Shown one piece after another: positions 35,451-43,853 of a DNA stretch of 64,000 bases (position 1 is its first letter; each line of letters opens with the position of its first letter). A model generated the notes under the pieces. That model saw only the letters and a program-made list of their open reading frames with translations, did no database searches and was not told the origin of the DNA. The translations under genes were made by a program, and so were the position numbers. The stretch is from Paenibacillus brevis. GTDB taxonomy: Bacteria; Bacillota; Bacilli; Paenibacillales; Paenibacillaceae. The DNA is taken from positions 62,001 to 126,000 of the forward strand of contig NZ_JAHLQJ010000004.1 in the NCBI RefSeq assembly GCF_018919145.1, in the 5' to 3' direction.

Positions 35451-35831
35451 ATGAATAACGAAACCAAGAATTTTACCTACATGTATTCCCCCAAGCAACA
35501 AGAGGAAGTGAAACATATCCGCCAGAAGTATATTCCAAAAGAAGAAGATAAGATGGAACAGCTGCGCAGGCTTGATAAGAGTGCTGAATCGCGCGGAACC
35601 CTCATTTCCATCCTAGTCGGTACGGCAGGTGCGTTGCTCCTTGGCATCGGAATGAGCTGTACGATGGTTTGGAAAGACATCCTGATGGTCCCGGGCATCG
35701 TGATCGGGGTCATCGGTCTAGCGGGCATAGCTCTGGCTTATCCGCTTTTCCATTCCATCACGAAAAAACAGCGTGAGAAGCTGGCTCCCGAGATTATGAG
35801 ACTTAGTCAAGAGCTAATGGGCGAGAATTAA
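35451..35831 (+). CDS. Small two-helix membrane protein of unknown function
   Basis: 126 residues from ATG 35451 (129 from ATG 35442). AAAGGAGGTC ends right at the first ATG, so the second, 11 bases after GGAGG, is preferred. A charged, probably helical N-terminal part (about 10-45) precedes two membrane helices (about 48-68 and 75-97) and a short charged tail. No family is recognised. Its position 70 bases behind the kinase gene, with no promoter or terminator between, suggests it belongs to the same unit and may be a target or modulator of that system. Confidence 0.7.
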   Translation: MNNETKNFTYMYSPKQQEEVKHIRQKYIPKEEDKMEQLRRLDKSAESRGTLISILVGTAGALLLGIGMSCTMVWKDILMVPGIVIGVIGLAGIALAYPLFHSITKKQREKLAPEIMRLSQELMGEN

Positions 35832-35862
35832 GATTCTTAAGGCTGCTTATAAAGACATGCAA

Positions 35863-35902
35863 AAAGCTCTTGGACTCCCCTATCGGGAAATTCAAGAGCT
35901 TA
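35863..35902 (+). terminator. Terminator after the two-component unit
   Basis: AAGCTCTTG ... CAAGAGCTT stem with an inner CCCCTATCGGG part and flanking A/T. It lies between the small membrane protein gene and the tRNA gene and may serve both strands. Confidence 0.65.
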
Positions 35903-35915
35903 TTCATCTTAGGGA

Positions 35916-36003
<88 letters not shown>

Positions 36004-36164
36004 ATTTTTGTGATACCGTTAATTTAACGGCAACGAAATATATGTTATCATGATACGAATAGATAGTCAACAAGCAGATTGGATGCCCCATCTTACGGGA
36101 TGAAGCTTCGCGCTCATGTCGGGGAATTCGGCTCCGCCGACGATGTAATGGATGGAAGCTGTTG

Positions 36165-36245
36165 ATGAATTTATTTCGATCCGGCCTGATGGCTCCGGAG
36201 GAGCTCAACCTCATTTGCGAGTACGGGCTGAGCAACTATAAATAA
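36165..36245 (+). CDS. Possible 26-residue ORF or gene remnant (doubtful)
   Basis: A short frame starting MNLFRSGLMAPEELN and ending GLSNYK, with GGAAG upstream. It is the only coding-like signal in the 36005-36263 gap between the tRNA gene and the GH105 gene. It could be a small peptide, the tail of a decayed gene, or chance. No family recognised. Confidence 0.2.
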   Translation: MNLFRSGLMAPEELNLICEYGLSNYK

Positions 36246-36263
36246 AATTGAGCTTGCCGCTTC

Positions 36264-37406
36264 CTATTTCCGTTCGTCCCCATATCGTTCCACTTCAAGC
36301 GATGCCAGCAGGAACGGAGCAACGCCCATCGGAGCATCTGAAACAACGGCCTCGGAGACATAATAATCGTAAGAACCGTTGCGGTCCTTGCTTAATCCGG
36401 CGCCATGGCAAATCCCGTGCAAATGGACTCCCCGCTCATCTTCTTGGGCCAAATGCGTTAATATGCCTTCGTAGCCTTTAAGCATGATCTCCTCAAAGGA
36501 TGGCTCCAGATAACGCAGCCTAAGCCCTTTGGCCATGGCATAAACGAACATGCAGGAGCCCGAAGCCTCCAAGTAATTCCCCTTTCGTCCTCCTTGATCC
36601 AGCACCTGATACCATAGTCCGCTTTTCTGGTCCTGAACCCTTGCCAGTGCCTGACACAGCCGTTGAAAAATACCGATAATCGTGCCCCGCTTCGGATGAT
36701 CAACCGGAAAATGCTCGAGGCAATCGACAACGGCCATCGCATACCAGCCCATCGCCCTACTCCAGAAATGAGAGGATAGGCCTGTGACGGAGTCAGCCCA
36801 CTCCTGCTCCCGCGACTCGTCCCAGCCATGGTACAGCAGACCGGTTCGCGGATCACGCGTCTTGCGCTCGATTAACAGCAACTGATGAGCGGCTTCATCC
36901 ATTAAGTCCGGGCGTTCAAACACCCGGGCATACTCTGCCAGAAACGGAGATGCCATGTATAAGCCGTCAAGCCACATCTGATAAGGGTATACCTTCTTGT
37001 GCCAAAATCCCCCTTCAGAGGTGCGGGGGTGCCCGACCAGTTGGACGGCCAGCAGATGGGCGGCTTTGGCATAGCGCTCCTCTCCGATCTCTCGAACCAG
37101 CTGAAACAGATTTTTTCCTTGATTGATCTGATCCAGATTGTATTCCTCAAGCGTATAAGAACAGATTGAACCGTCCTCCCCTATAAAAGTGTCCATATGC
37201 CGCTGCATATACGAAAGATAGCACGGTTCTTCATGCAGTAATCCCGCCCGAGCCATAGCCATCAGCAGCATGCCGGGCACATACGCCCAGCGCTGCAGCA
37301 CAAATTCGTGATCGCCCTGTGCGTTGCATTCTCCCAATATCGTATCCGCGATTTTACGAGACCAGCACCTTGCGGTTGATTCCGCCGCTGTCTGAACTTC
37401 CGTCAT
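36264..37406 (-). CDS. GH105/GH88 unsaturated uronyl hydrolase
   Basis: A 380-residue cytoplasmic barrel enzyme. The catalytic Asp147 sits in MWLDGLYM; GGFWHKKVYPYQ, TGLLYHGWDE, SRAMGWYAMA and LEHFPVDHP are shared with the protein encoded at 12918-14102, so the two are paralogs. It is the last gene of a three-gene run CE8 - hydrolase - GH105 (gaps of about 50 and 30 bases). It would finish off unsaturated galacturonate oligomers after demethylation (inference from neighbours). Confidence 0.92.
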   Translation of the reverse strand: MTEVQTAAESTARCWSRKIADTILGECNAQGDHEFVLQRWAYVPGMLLMAMARAGLLHEEPCYLSYMQRHMDTFIGEDGSICSYTLEEYNLDQINQGKNLFQLVREIGEERYAKAAHLLAVQLVGHPRTSEGGFWHKKVYPYQMWLDGLYMASPFLAEYARVFERPDLMDEAAHQLLLIERKTRDPRTGLLYHGWDESREQEWADSVTGLSSHFWSRAMGWYAMAVVDCLEHFPVDHPKRGTIIGIFQRLCQALARVQDQKSGLWYQVLDQGGRKGNYLEASGSCMFVYAMAKGLRLRYLEPSFEEIMLKGYEGILTHLAQEDERGVHLHGICHGAGLSKDRNGSYDYYVSEAVVSDAPMGVAPFLLASLEVERYGDERK

Positions 37407-37436
37407 TTCGATTCCTCCTGTCGTCGATTGGCTGCG

Positions 37437-38477
37437 CTAAAGATGACGGCGTTCACCTGCTAACTGCTCTCGCAACCAGGCGAATGCCGGAGCACCATGG
37501 ATCTCGTGTCCCCCGGCGAAAAAGTCTGCCTCTACCCGTCCGGAGCAGCCTGCCGCATCATAGATCAGCTTCAACCGGTCCAGCGCCTGCCTTGCTCCAT
37601 CCGGTCCGAATAAGTGATCGGTATCTCCCGATTCCAGAAATAACCCGCGCGGGGCGATCAAGCCAAGCAAATCCGGCATTTCGGCCTCTAGCAAAATCCC
37701 CGGGATATAATTATCAAGGCAATGGTGCCGGGTTAAAATACTGGTTGCAAAAGTGCCCGCATAGCCGCTGACCACCGCACAGGCAATCCGCTCATCAAGC
37801 GCAGCCGTCAAGCCGGCTACCAAGCCTCCGCCGGAAATCCCCATGATACCTATGCGATTCGGCGCCACTTCTTCGAGGGTTCGCAAATAGTCCAGCACCC
37901 TCATCGTCTCATAGATACGGAATCCAGCCATCGTATGCCCGGCCAACAGCAAAGCCGTGGACAGGCGGTAACAGGAATTTTTCGTTGCATCTCCGCCGGC
38001 TATATCCTCCGCGAGCCTTCTATCCCCGAATCCAAGCAGCTCCGGAGCCGCGACGATGAAGCCTTGCTTCACCAGAGACACTGCAAAATCCTTATGCAAT
38101 CCAGGCGGCCCCGAGCGCTCCATTCCGTCTGCCATCAGGCCGACGATATCCCGGCTGCCATAGCCATGTCCATGAACAGTGATAACTGCCGGAGCAGGTG
38201 AAGCCAGTGGAGAATCCGGAATTAGAAGATACACAGCCATACGCATTCCCTTGCAGGTCGTGATTTCTAGGCGTTCCCGTATATAACCGGGGCAAGACAC
38301 CCGTTCAAGCTTTACCGGCTGCAGCTCCCCCAGAGATTCAGGGAACCCGCCAAGCCGCACTGTCAACCCGGCCGCTAACTTGGCTCTCCACTCCTCAAAG
38401 GAAGTGTTACGGTGAAATGAACTTCTGCGCGGTGCGGCATCTGTCAGTCCTTTCATAAATTGCTCCAATGTGGACAT
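37437..38477 (-). CDS. Alpha/beta hydrolase, probable pectin-related acetyl esterase
   Basis: 346 residues from the ATG at 38477 (AGGAAGGGAG upstream). An open extension to 38612 would overlap the CE8 gene and is not used. Alpha/beta-hydrolase fold of the large AXE1/Abhydrolase_7 kind: oxyanion part VHGHGYGSRD, nucleophile Ser in GISGGG (about residue 210), Asp in SGDTDHLF (about 282) and His in GGHEIHG (about 323). No signal peptide, so cytoplasmic. Lying between a pectin methylesterase and a GH105 gene it probably removes acetyl groups from imported oligogalacturonides; the substrate is inferred, and a peptidase-like activity cannot be excluded. Confidence 0.82.
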   Translation of the reverse strand: MSTLEQFMKGLTDAAPRRSSFHRNTSFEEWRAKLAAGLTVRLGGFPESLGELQPVKLERVSCPGYIRERLEITTCKGMRMAVYLLIPDSPLASPAPAVITVHGHGYGSRDIVGLMADGMERSGPPGLHKDFAVSLVKQGFIVAAPELLGFGDRRLAEDIAGGDATKNSCYRLSTALLLAGHTMAGFRIYETMRVLDYLRTLEEVAPNRIGIMGISGGGLVAGLTAALDERIACAVVSGYAGTFATSILTRHHCLDNYIPGILLEAEMPDLLGLIAPRGLFLESGDTDHLFGPDGARQALDRLKLIYDAAGCSGRVEADFFAGGHEIHGAPAFAWLREQLAGERRHL

Positions 38478-38527
38478 GATCGCTTCTCCCTTCCTAACTA
38501 ATGACAAGAATACCTTGCGAGGATGCC

Positions 38528-39418
38528 CTAGTAACCCTCGGGATGCCAGCCGTCCAACACCGTAATCACTCGATACTCCGCTGCTTCCTCGTCTGTCAGT
38601 TGACGGGACCAAGTTACTCTGGCCGCAGGGTTCGCACCGGGACCGCTGCTGCCGAATTCTTCATATCGGCTGGTCTGCTCGCGGTCAGGCTGTCCCCAAT
38701 TGTGCCAGCCTTCTCCGATAATCGAAGCATCCATCCGGGTACGAATAAATGCGACATGCGCATGCGGACGCCATGGACGCCCCAGATACACCTCGCTTAC
38801 CCCTTGGCCCCCGGTGATGCGACAGTCCAGGAACACATAACCGAACGGCTCGCCTTCCGGTGTGGAGGCGGCGGTAATATACCCGCGAGAGCGCTTGTTA
38901 TGCAGATGGCAGCGGTCAAACAACGCCGTCGCCGCGCCGAAAATATAATCCACATCCCCTTCGATGTAGCACTCGTTGTAATATTGCTTGCCGCATCCGG
39001 TATACAGCGTATCCTGATCGCCGAGCAAGCTCACCCGGCGGAACACCGCCCTTCCCGCATCCACGAAGGCTGCCACCGCTTGCCCGGTCCCTGGCCCGGA
39101 GGCATTGCGGATCGTCAAATTCTCGGCCGTGAAGTTCTCGGCATACACATTCAGCGTACCGCTTCTGAAGGTTCCGAGCGGCTCTCCATCCGGACCAAGC
39201 GTATGCGCATTATCCGACCAGGATATAATTGTCGACTGCGAGTCTTCCCCAAGCAACAGGATCGCCGGAGCCTCCGGTCCCACCGTGATCTTCTCTTCAT
39301 AGACACCGGGCTTGATCCGTATCGTTACCTCCGATTTGTGACCCTGCGGAATGGAATCCAGCGCCGCCTGCAGACTATCGAAACCTTCATCGCTTTGTTT
39401 GGAAACCGTGATCAGCAT
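38528..39418 (-). CDS. Pectin methylesterase (CE8)
   Basis: A 296-residue right-handed beta-helix enzyme that removes methyl groups from homogalacturonan. Family motifs in order: GVYEEKI (38-44), QAVAAFVDA (113-121), LLGDQDTLY (131-139) with Asp136 as acid/base, VDYIFG (156-161) with nucleophile Asp157, and YLGRPWRP near residue 235 with the substrate-binding Arg and Trp. No signal peptide is visible, so it may act inside the cell on imported methylated oligomers. It is the first gene of the three-gene run, and repeat B4 lies just upstream. Confidence 0.95.
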   Translation of the reverse strand: MLITVSKQSDEGFDSLQAALDSIPQGHKSEVTIRIKPGVYEEKITVGPEAPAILLLGEDSQSTIISWSDNAHTLGPDGEPLGTFRSGTLNVYAENFTAENLTIRNASGPGTGQAVAAFVDAGRAVFRRVSLLGDQDTLYTGCGKQYYNECYIEGDVDYIFGAATALFDRCHLHNKRSRGYITAASTPEGEPFGYVFLDCRITGGQGVSEVYLGRPWRPHAHVAFIRTRMDASIIGEGWHNWGQPDREQTSRYEEFGSSGPGANPAARVTWSRQLTDEEAAEYRVITVLDGWHPEGY

Positions 39419-39455
39419 GTTTGACTCCTTTCGATTTTCAAGGTATTTATTCTAT

Positions 39456-39678
39456 AAGAGGTAGTTCAAAAAGTCATCTTTTGATCACGAAGTGTTCCAA
39501 GGGGTTGATTCGACATCGAATCTTACGTTCACCCTCGAAGTGCAAGCGGATGCTTACGAGGCATGCTTCCTTTGGAAGCATTTCGCTCATGTAGGTTCTG
39601 CCTACACTCCGTTCCTCCTTCTTCGGGTTCTCGCAACCTTCTCGGTGCTGAAAAGCTGACTTTTTGAACACGCATTAT
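39456..39678 (-). repeat. Dispersed repeat family B, copy B4
   Basis: About 220 bp, inverted relative to B2 and B5. Left end AGAGGTAGTTCAAAAAGTCA, right end GCTGACTTTTTGAACACGCA. It contains the GATTCGACATCGAATC palindrome, GCTTCCTTTGGAAGC and GAAGG...CCTTCTCGGTGCTG blocks. It lies between the divergent CE8 and AraC genes, so it sits in their promoter region. A second partial end (GAGGTTGTTCAAA) follows at 39681-39693. Confidence 0.82.
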
Positions 39679-39711
39679 AAGAGGTTGTTCAAAGAAAAGA
39701 GGCAGCTCACA

Positions 39712-40584
39712 ATGACCAAAGTAACCGGTCCCAACCCCAAATATCAAATCGAACAGGGACGCTACAGCATTCAGCATATGATGCGCAAAGGCGTTACCGC
39801 CATGCCGCGTCCTCATAGCCATCCATGGACTGAGCTTTATTATTTATCGGAAGGCGAACGCGTCTATTTTGTGGATAATCGAGTCGTTACCGTCCATAAG
39901 GGTGAGCTTATTCTGATTCCCGGAGGGGAGCTTCACTCTACCGCCAGCTCCGAGATCGCCGAATTCGAGCGGATTCTGATCCACTTTGATCCTGAACTGC
40001 TTCCCCATGCGCTCCGCGATGAATCCGCCTGGTTTTATGGGCGGAGATACCGTCTGTTCAGACTGAGCTTGCGTGAACAGAACGATGCGCAAAGCCTCCT
40101 GGGCCGGATGCTGGAGGAATGTCGGCTCGGGAAGCCTTACTACGAAAGCTCTGTCATCGCTTTGCTGACCGAGCTGTTGATTTTGCTGCAGCGCTCAAGT
40201 CCTCCTCCCCAGGCTGGAGAGCGCAAGCATCCCCTGCATGAGCTTGTGACGGATGTGGCTACCTTTATTCGCACTCATTACAATGAAGCACTGACCATCG
40301 AAGAAACGGCCAGGCACTTTTTCATTAGTCCTTCGTATTTAAGCCGGGTCTTTTATCGGTTCACGGGCTTTCATTTTCGCGAGTATATCGTTCATCTTCG
40401 CGTCAAGGAAGCGGAGCGGCTGCTTGCCGAGTCCACAGTCAAGATCCAAGAAATTGCTCCGGCAATCGGATTCGAGCATTTATCTCATTTTAATAAAACC
40501 TTTAAAAGAGTGACCGGACTTACTCCGCTTCAGTATCGGAAAGAAGCCCGGTCACAAAGAGCTCCGTCCCGTACTGAAAAATAA
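39712..40584 (+). CDS. AraC-family transcriptional regulator with cupin sensor
   Basis: 290 residues from the ATG at 39712 (GAGG upstream); the frame is open from 39664, but that part belongs to repeat B4. The N-terminal cupin domain (HSHPWTELYYLSEGERVYF, then HKGELILIPGGELH) binds the inducer and the C-terminal 100 residues hold the double helix-turn-helix (ends SHFNKTFKRVTGLTPLQYR). It is divergent from CE8 and convergent with GH28, so it is the obvious candidate regulator of the surrounding pectin genes. Confidence 0.92.
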   Translation: MTKVTGPNPKYQIEQGRYSIQHMMRKGVTAMPRPHSHPWTELYYLSEGERVYFVDNRVVTVHKGELILIPGGELHSTASSEIAEFERILIHFDPELLPHALRDESAWFYGRRYRLFRLSLREQNDAQSLLGRMLEECRLGKPYYESSVIALLTELLILLQRSSPPPQAGERKHPLHELVTDVATFIRTHYNEALTIEETARHFFISPSYLSRVFYRFTGFHFREYIVHLRVKEAERLLAESTVKIQEIAPAIGFEHLSHFNKTFKRVTGLTPLQYRKEARSQRAPSRTEK

Positions 40585-40619
40585 AAGTCCGGCCTCCTCT
40601 CCTACTGCCATAACGCACC

Positions 40620-42080
40620 CTATACCGTCGTTACCGAAAGTCCGCCGGACCGGATCAGCTTCACATCGACGCATCGGTGCGCCGCAACCTTGGGCTGTAC
40701 CTGCTCTTCCGTGTGCAGGACAATCCCATCCAGCAACAAACGGTCGGCATTGCGCAAAACAATGCCCCGCCGGCTCATTGCGCGGAAATTAGTGATGCCG
40801 AGGTCGGTCAGCGGCATCTCCGGCAGACCATTGACGAGCAGTGCGGTATCCGCTCCGCGGCAGATCACATTGCTCAGCCGGATATTCCGGAATACCGGGG
40901 TTTCCTCGGTCACCGGAACCGGCTCCTCCATGTATCCCTCAGAGCCTTCAACCCCTTCATAGAACAGATGGAAGGATACGGCCTCATACACAATACCGCT
41001 CATCAGAATATTCTCCATTACGATATCCTCGACGACGCCGCCTCTCCCCCTAACACTTTTAAAACGCAGTCCGATATCGGTGCCGATAAATGTACAATGA
41101 TTCACCCTGACCGCCCGAACGCCTCCGGACATCTCGCTGCCGATGACCACGCCGCCATGACCATGATAGACCGTGCAATGGCGAATGGTAATGTACTGAC
41201 TGGGTATACCCGCCCTGCGCCCTTCTTCGTCCTTGCCTGATTTCAAGCAAATGGCATCATCCCCTACATCGAAGCTGCAATGCTCGACGAGAGCATGGGA
41301 GCAGGATTCCAGATCAAGGCCGTCTCCATTCTGCGAGTACCACGGATTCCGCACCCGGATATTGCGAACGGTAATTTGCTCGCAGCCCCGGGGATGCAGG
41401 CACCAGGCCGGAGAATTCTGAAAGGTCGGCCCTTCCAGCAACACTCTCCGGCAGCCTCGCAAGCTCAGCAATACCGGACGGAGGTAGGCTCGGGAAGCCA
41501 TATAAGCTTCCCGGCTTGTCTCCCCTTCCTCCTGCAGCTTTCTGAAGATGCCTTCCCCCTCCAGTGCGGCTCGGGAAGGCCACCAGATCTCGCCCTGTGT
41601 ATCCAGCTCTCCTCCGGAAGCGGTCAGCCGATCCCATTGCAGCTCCGTCATCTTGAAGCGCTTAACCGGTCTCCACCCCTCGCCTCCTCCATCGATGATC
41701 CCTTGACCTGTAATCGCCACATCACTTAGTCCGTTGCCATCCAAAGGCGCCTGGCAGCGCCATCCGGAGTTGCCCTCATAGTGAGACAGCACAAGGGGAT
41801 ACAGCGTGAAATCGGAGGCAAACCGCACCAAGGCTCCTCGTTCCACGCAAAGATTGAGCCGGCTATGGAGTGTAAGCGGTCCTGTCAGCCAAATCCCCCG
41901 GGGGATGACTACCTTGCCTCCTCCCGATGCGGCGCAGTCGTCCAATGCTGCCTGAATAGCAGCGGTACAGAGTGACAGTCCGTCCCCGTTCGCTCCATAA
42001 TCGGTTACATAAAATGTACGCTCAGGAATGGAAGGCAACTCGGGCAATGGATATGCCTGGCCCTGAATATCGTTCATCAT
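40620..42080 (-). CDS. GH28 polygalacturonase-family enzyme
   Basis: 486 residues from the ATG at 42080 (GGAGG 9 bases before); the longer open frame to 42272 would overlap the GH43 gene. A right-handed beta-helix glycosidase of the pectin-degrading family. Motifs in order: FYVTDYGANGDG (about 25), QNGDGLDLES (about 248), VGDDAICLKSG (about 272) with the two catalytic Asp, GHGG (about 308) and RFKSVRGRGG (about 340). No signal peptide, so probably an intracellular exo-type enzyme acting on oligomers, or a rhamnogalacturonan variant; the linkage cannot be fixed from sequence. It follows GH43 by 19 bases. Confidence 0.93.
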   Translation of the reverse strand: MMNDIQGQAYPLPELPSIPERTFYVTDYGANGDGLSLCTAAIQAALDDCAASGGGKVVIPRGIWLTGPLTLHSRLNLCVERGALVRFASDFTLYPLVLSHYEGNSGWRCQAPLDGNGLSDVAITGQGIIDGGGEGWRPVKRFKMTELQWDRLTASGGELDTQGEIWWPSRAALEGEGIFRKLQEEGETSREAYMASRAYLRPVLLSLRGCRRVLLEGPTFQNSPAWCLHPRGCEQITVRNIRVRNPWYSQNGDGLDLESCSHALVEHCSFDVGDDAICLKSGKDEEGRRAGIPSQYITIRHCTVYHGHGGVVIGSEMSGGVRAVRVNHCTFIGTDIGLRFKSVRGRGGVVEDIVMENILMSGIVYEAVSFHLFYEGVEGSEGYMEEPVPVTEETPVFRNIRLSNVICRGADTALLVNGLPEMPLTDLGITNFRAMSRRGIVLRNADRLLLDGIVLHTEEQVQPKVAAHRCVDVKLIRSGGLSVTTV

Positions 42081-42099
42081 GGTAGCATTCCTCCCTTGC

Positions 42100-43665
42100 T
42101 TAGTTGAGCTCCTCATAGCTAAACCAATCAAAATCGGCATAGCTCGTGCTTTCTGATCCCTGAGAGCTGGCATACATGCCCATATACGCTCCAGTAAATC
42201 CGCCGGCCAAATCCGTGCTGAGCACCGTTCCGTTAGCTCCGCCAAGCAGCAGGTTCCATTTATCTCTCTCATCTGCCCGGTAATAGAAGCTATAATTCTG
42301 TCCTCGCGCTTCGACCTTTAGCTGTACCCTTTCTGAGTTATAAGGTACGGAGGCGAACTCCTTCTCCTGGCCATTGCGGCGTTCGATCAGGCGAAGCGCC
42401 GGCTTTCCTGCCTCCAGGCCCAGCTCATACCGGAAATGATAGTTCTCATTTTGCAGCAGGACCAGCCCGGCAACCTCGCCCTCAGCCTGGGGACCAAACG
42501 TCATATCCGCTGCTGCCCGAAAGCTCAGATGCTGCTGCCTGCGCCCCACGAATGAAGGGTTTGCCAGATCCGACAGACGCTCCGGCTTAAGCTGAAGCCG
42601 CAGATAGCCCGGACGGCTGGACAGACTCCAGAACTCGCCGCGCGGGGTCCGCAGGAAGTTCCATATCAGCGCAAGCTCGCCGTCTGTGAAATCATCACGC
42701 GCCGGAGACTGAGGCCATTTTTGCTCCGGCAAGTCAGGTGCTGCCGTTTCAAATTCAACCACACCTTTTCCCGGGTTTACAACAGGCCATTCATTTTCCC
42801 AGCTAACTGGTGTCAGGAAGGTTTCTCTTCCCAGGTTGCGGTAGTATCCTCCACAGGTCCGGGAGGCCAGACAGAACATCCACCAATCCCCATGCTGGGT
42901 CTCCACAAGCTCGGCATGACCGACGTTGACGATCGGATAGCTTCTTCCCAGATGACGATGAGTCAGGATCGGGTTTGCTTTGTTCCCCTCATAAGGGCCA
43001 AGCACGCTACGGCTTCTGGCAATCGTAACCGCATGGGTATGGCCGGTGCCGCCCTCGGCAATCAGCACATAGTACCAGCCTCCGATTTTATAGATATGCG
43101 GTCCTTCCTGGGCATGGCCCACTTTAAGAGCTCCCTGCCAAATACTGTGCTTGGGTCCAACCAGCCCCCCCGACTTTAAATCGATCTCCTGCAGCCAAAT
43201 ATCCATATGCTTCGGGTAATCTTGACCTTCAGGAGGAACGCGGTTGCCCGTGTAGTACACTTTTCCGTCATCGTCAAAGAACAGGGAAGGATCAATTCCC
43301 GGAGCATCCTCCAGCCATACGGGATCAGACCATTCTCCGGCAGGATCTGTTGCAGTGACGTAGAAGTTGTGCTGCTCCTTGTCATTATCGACGAACGTCG
43401 TGATCATATAAAATACACCCTCGTGATACCGCAAGGTTGGTGCCCAGATTCCTCTGGATGGAATAATGTCTTCCAGGTTGAGTTGGGACGGACGATTCAG
43501 CACATGGCCGAGCTGATTCCAATTTACCAGATCCTTGCTGTGGAAAATCGGAACACCAGGGAAAAATTCAAAGCTTGAAGTTACCAGGTAGTAATCCTCG
43601 CCGACTCGGATCGCCGAAGGGTCGGGGTAAAATCCTGGCAGTACCGGATTGCGGAATGTTCTCAA
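42100..43665 (-). CDS. GH43 beta-xylosidase/alpha-L-arabinofuranosidase
   Basis: A 521-residue five-bladed beta-propeller glycosidase with a C-terminal beta-sandwich (about 330-521), the layout of GH43 subfamilies 11/12. The general base Asp15 lies in GFYPDPS, the pKa-modulating Asp125 in PGIDPSLFF and the acid Glu187 in HAQEGPHIY. Without signal peptide, it should be cytoplasmic. It removes terminal arabinose or xylose, for example from pectin side chains. It is the first gene of GH43-GH28, divergent from the membrane AraC regulator, whose promoter region (43666-43853) it shares. Confidence 0.93.
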   Translation of the reverse strand: MRTFRNPVLPGFYPDPSAIRVGEDYYLVTSSFEFFPGVPIFHSKDLVNWNQLGHVLNRPSQLNLEDIIPSRGIWAPTLRYHEGVFYMITTFVDNDKEQHNFYVTATDPAGEWSDPVWLEDAPGIDPSLFFDDDGKVYYTGNRVPPEGQDYPKHMDIWLQEIDLKSGGLVGPKHSIWQGALKVGHAQEGPHIYKIGGWYYVLIAEGGTGHTHAVTIARSRSVLGPYEGNKANPILTHRHLGRSYPIVNVGHAELVETQHGDWWMFCLASRTCGGYYRNLGRETFLTPVSWENEWPVVNPGKGVVEFETAAPDLPEQKWPQSPARDDFTDGELALIWNFLRTPRGEFWSLSSRPGYLRLQLKPERLSDLANPSFVGRRQQHLSFRAAADMTFGPQAEGEVAGLVLLQNENYHFRYELGLEAGKPALRLIERRNGQEKEFASVPYNSERVQLKVEARGQNYSFYYRADERDKWNLLLGGANGTVLSTDLAGGFTGAYMGMYASSQGSESTSYADFDWFSYEELN

Positions 43666-43853
43666 GGTAAAAGACCCCCTTCACATAAATGAATTGTAAG
43701 CATAAACAATTATAGTACAACCAAATTTAATTTTCTTGATTGTTGCGTGTCATAATTAGATATTTTTATACTTTCATGCTATAACGAACGAATTCAGTGC
43801 TTGTCAACTTAACACCTTCCCCTCTAAAATGGAGGAAGAAAGGGGAAATCATC

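Noticed and set aside
39474-39671. 65-residue ORF within repeat B4 (and similar ones at 46097-46303 and 5610-5834)
   Set aside because: They lie inside family-B repeats in different relative orientations and frames and do not give the same protein from copy to copy, so the repeat is not a coding element.
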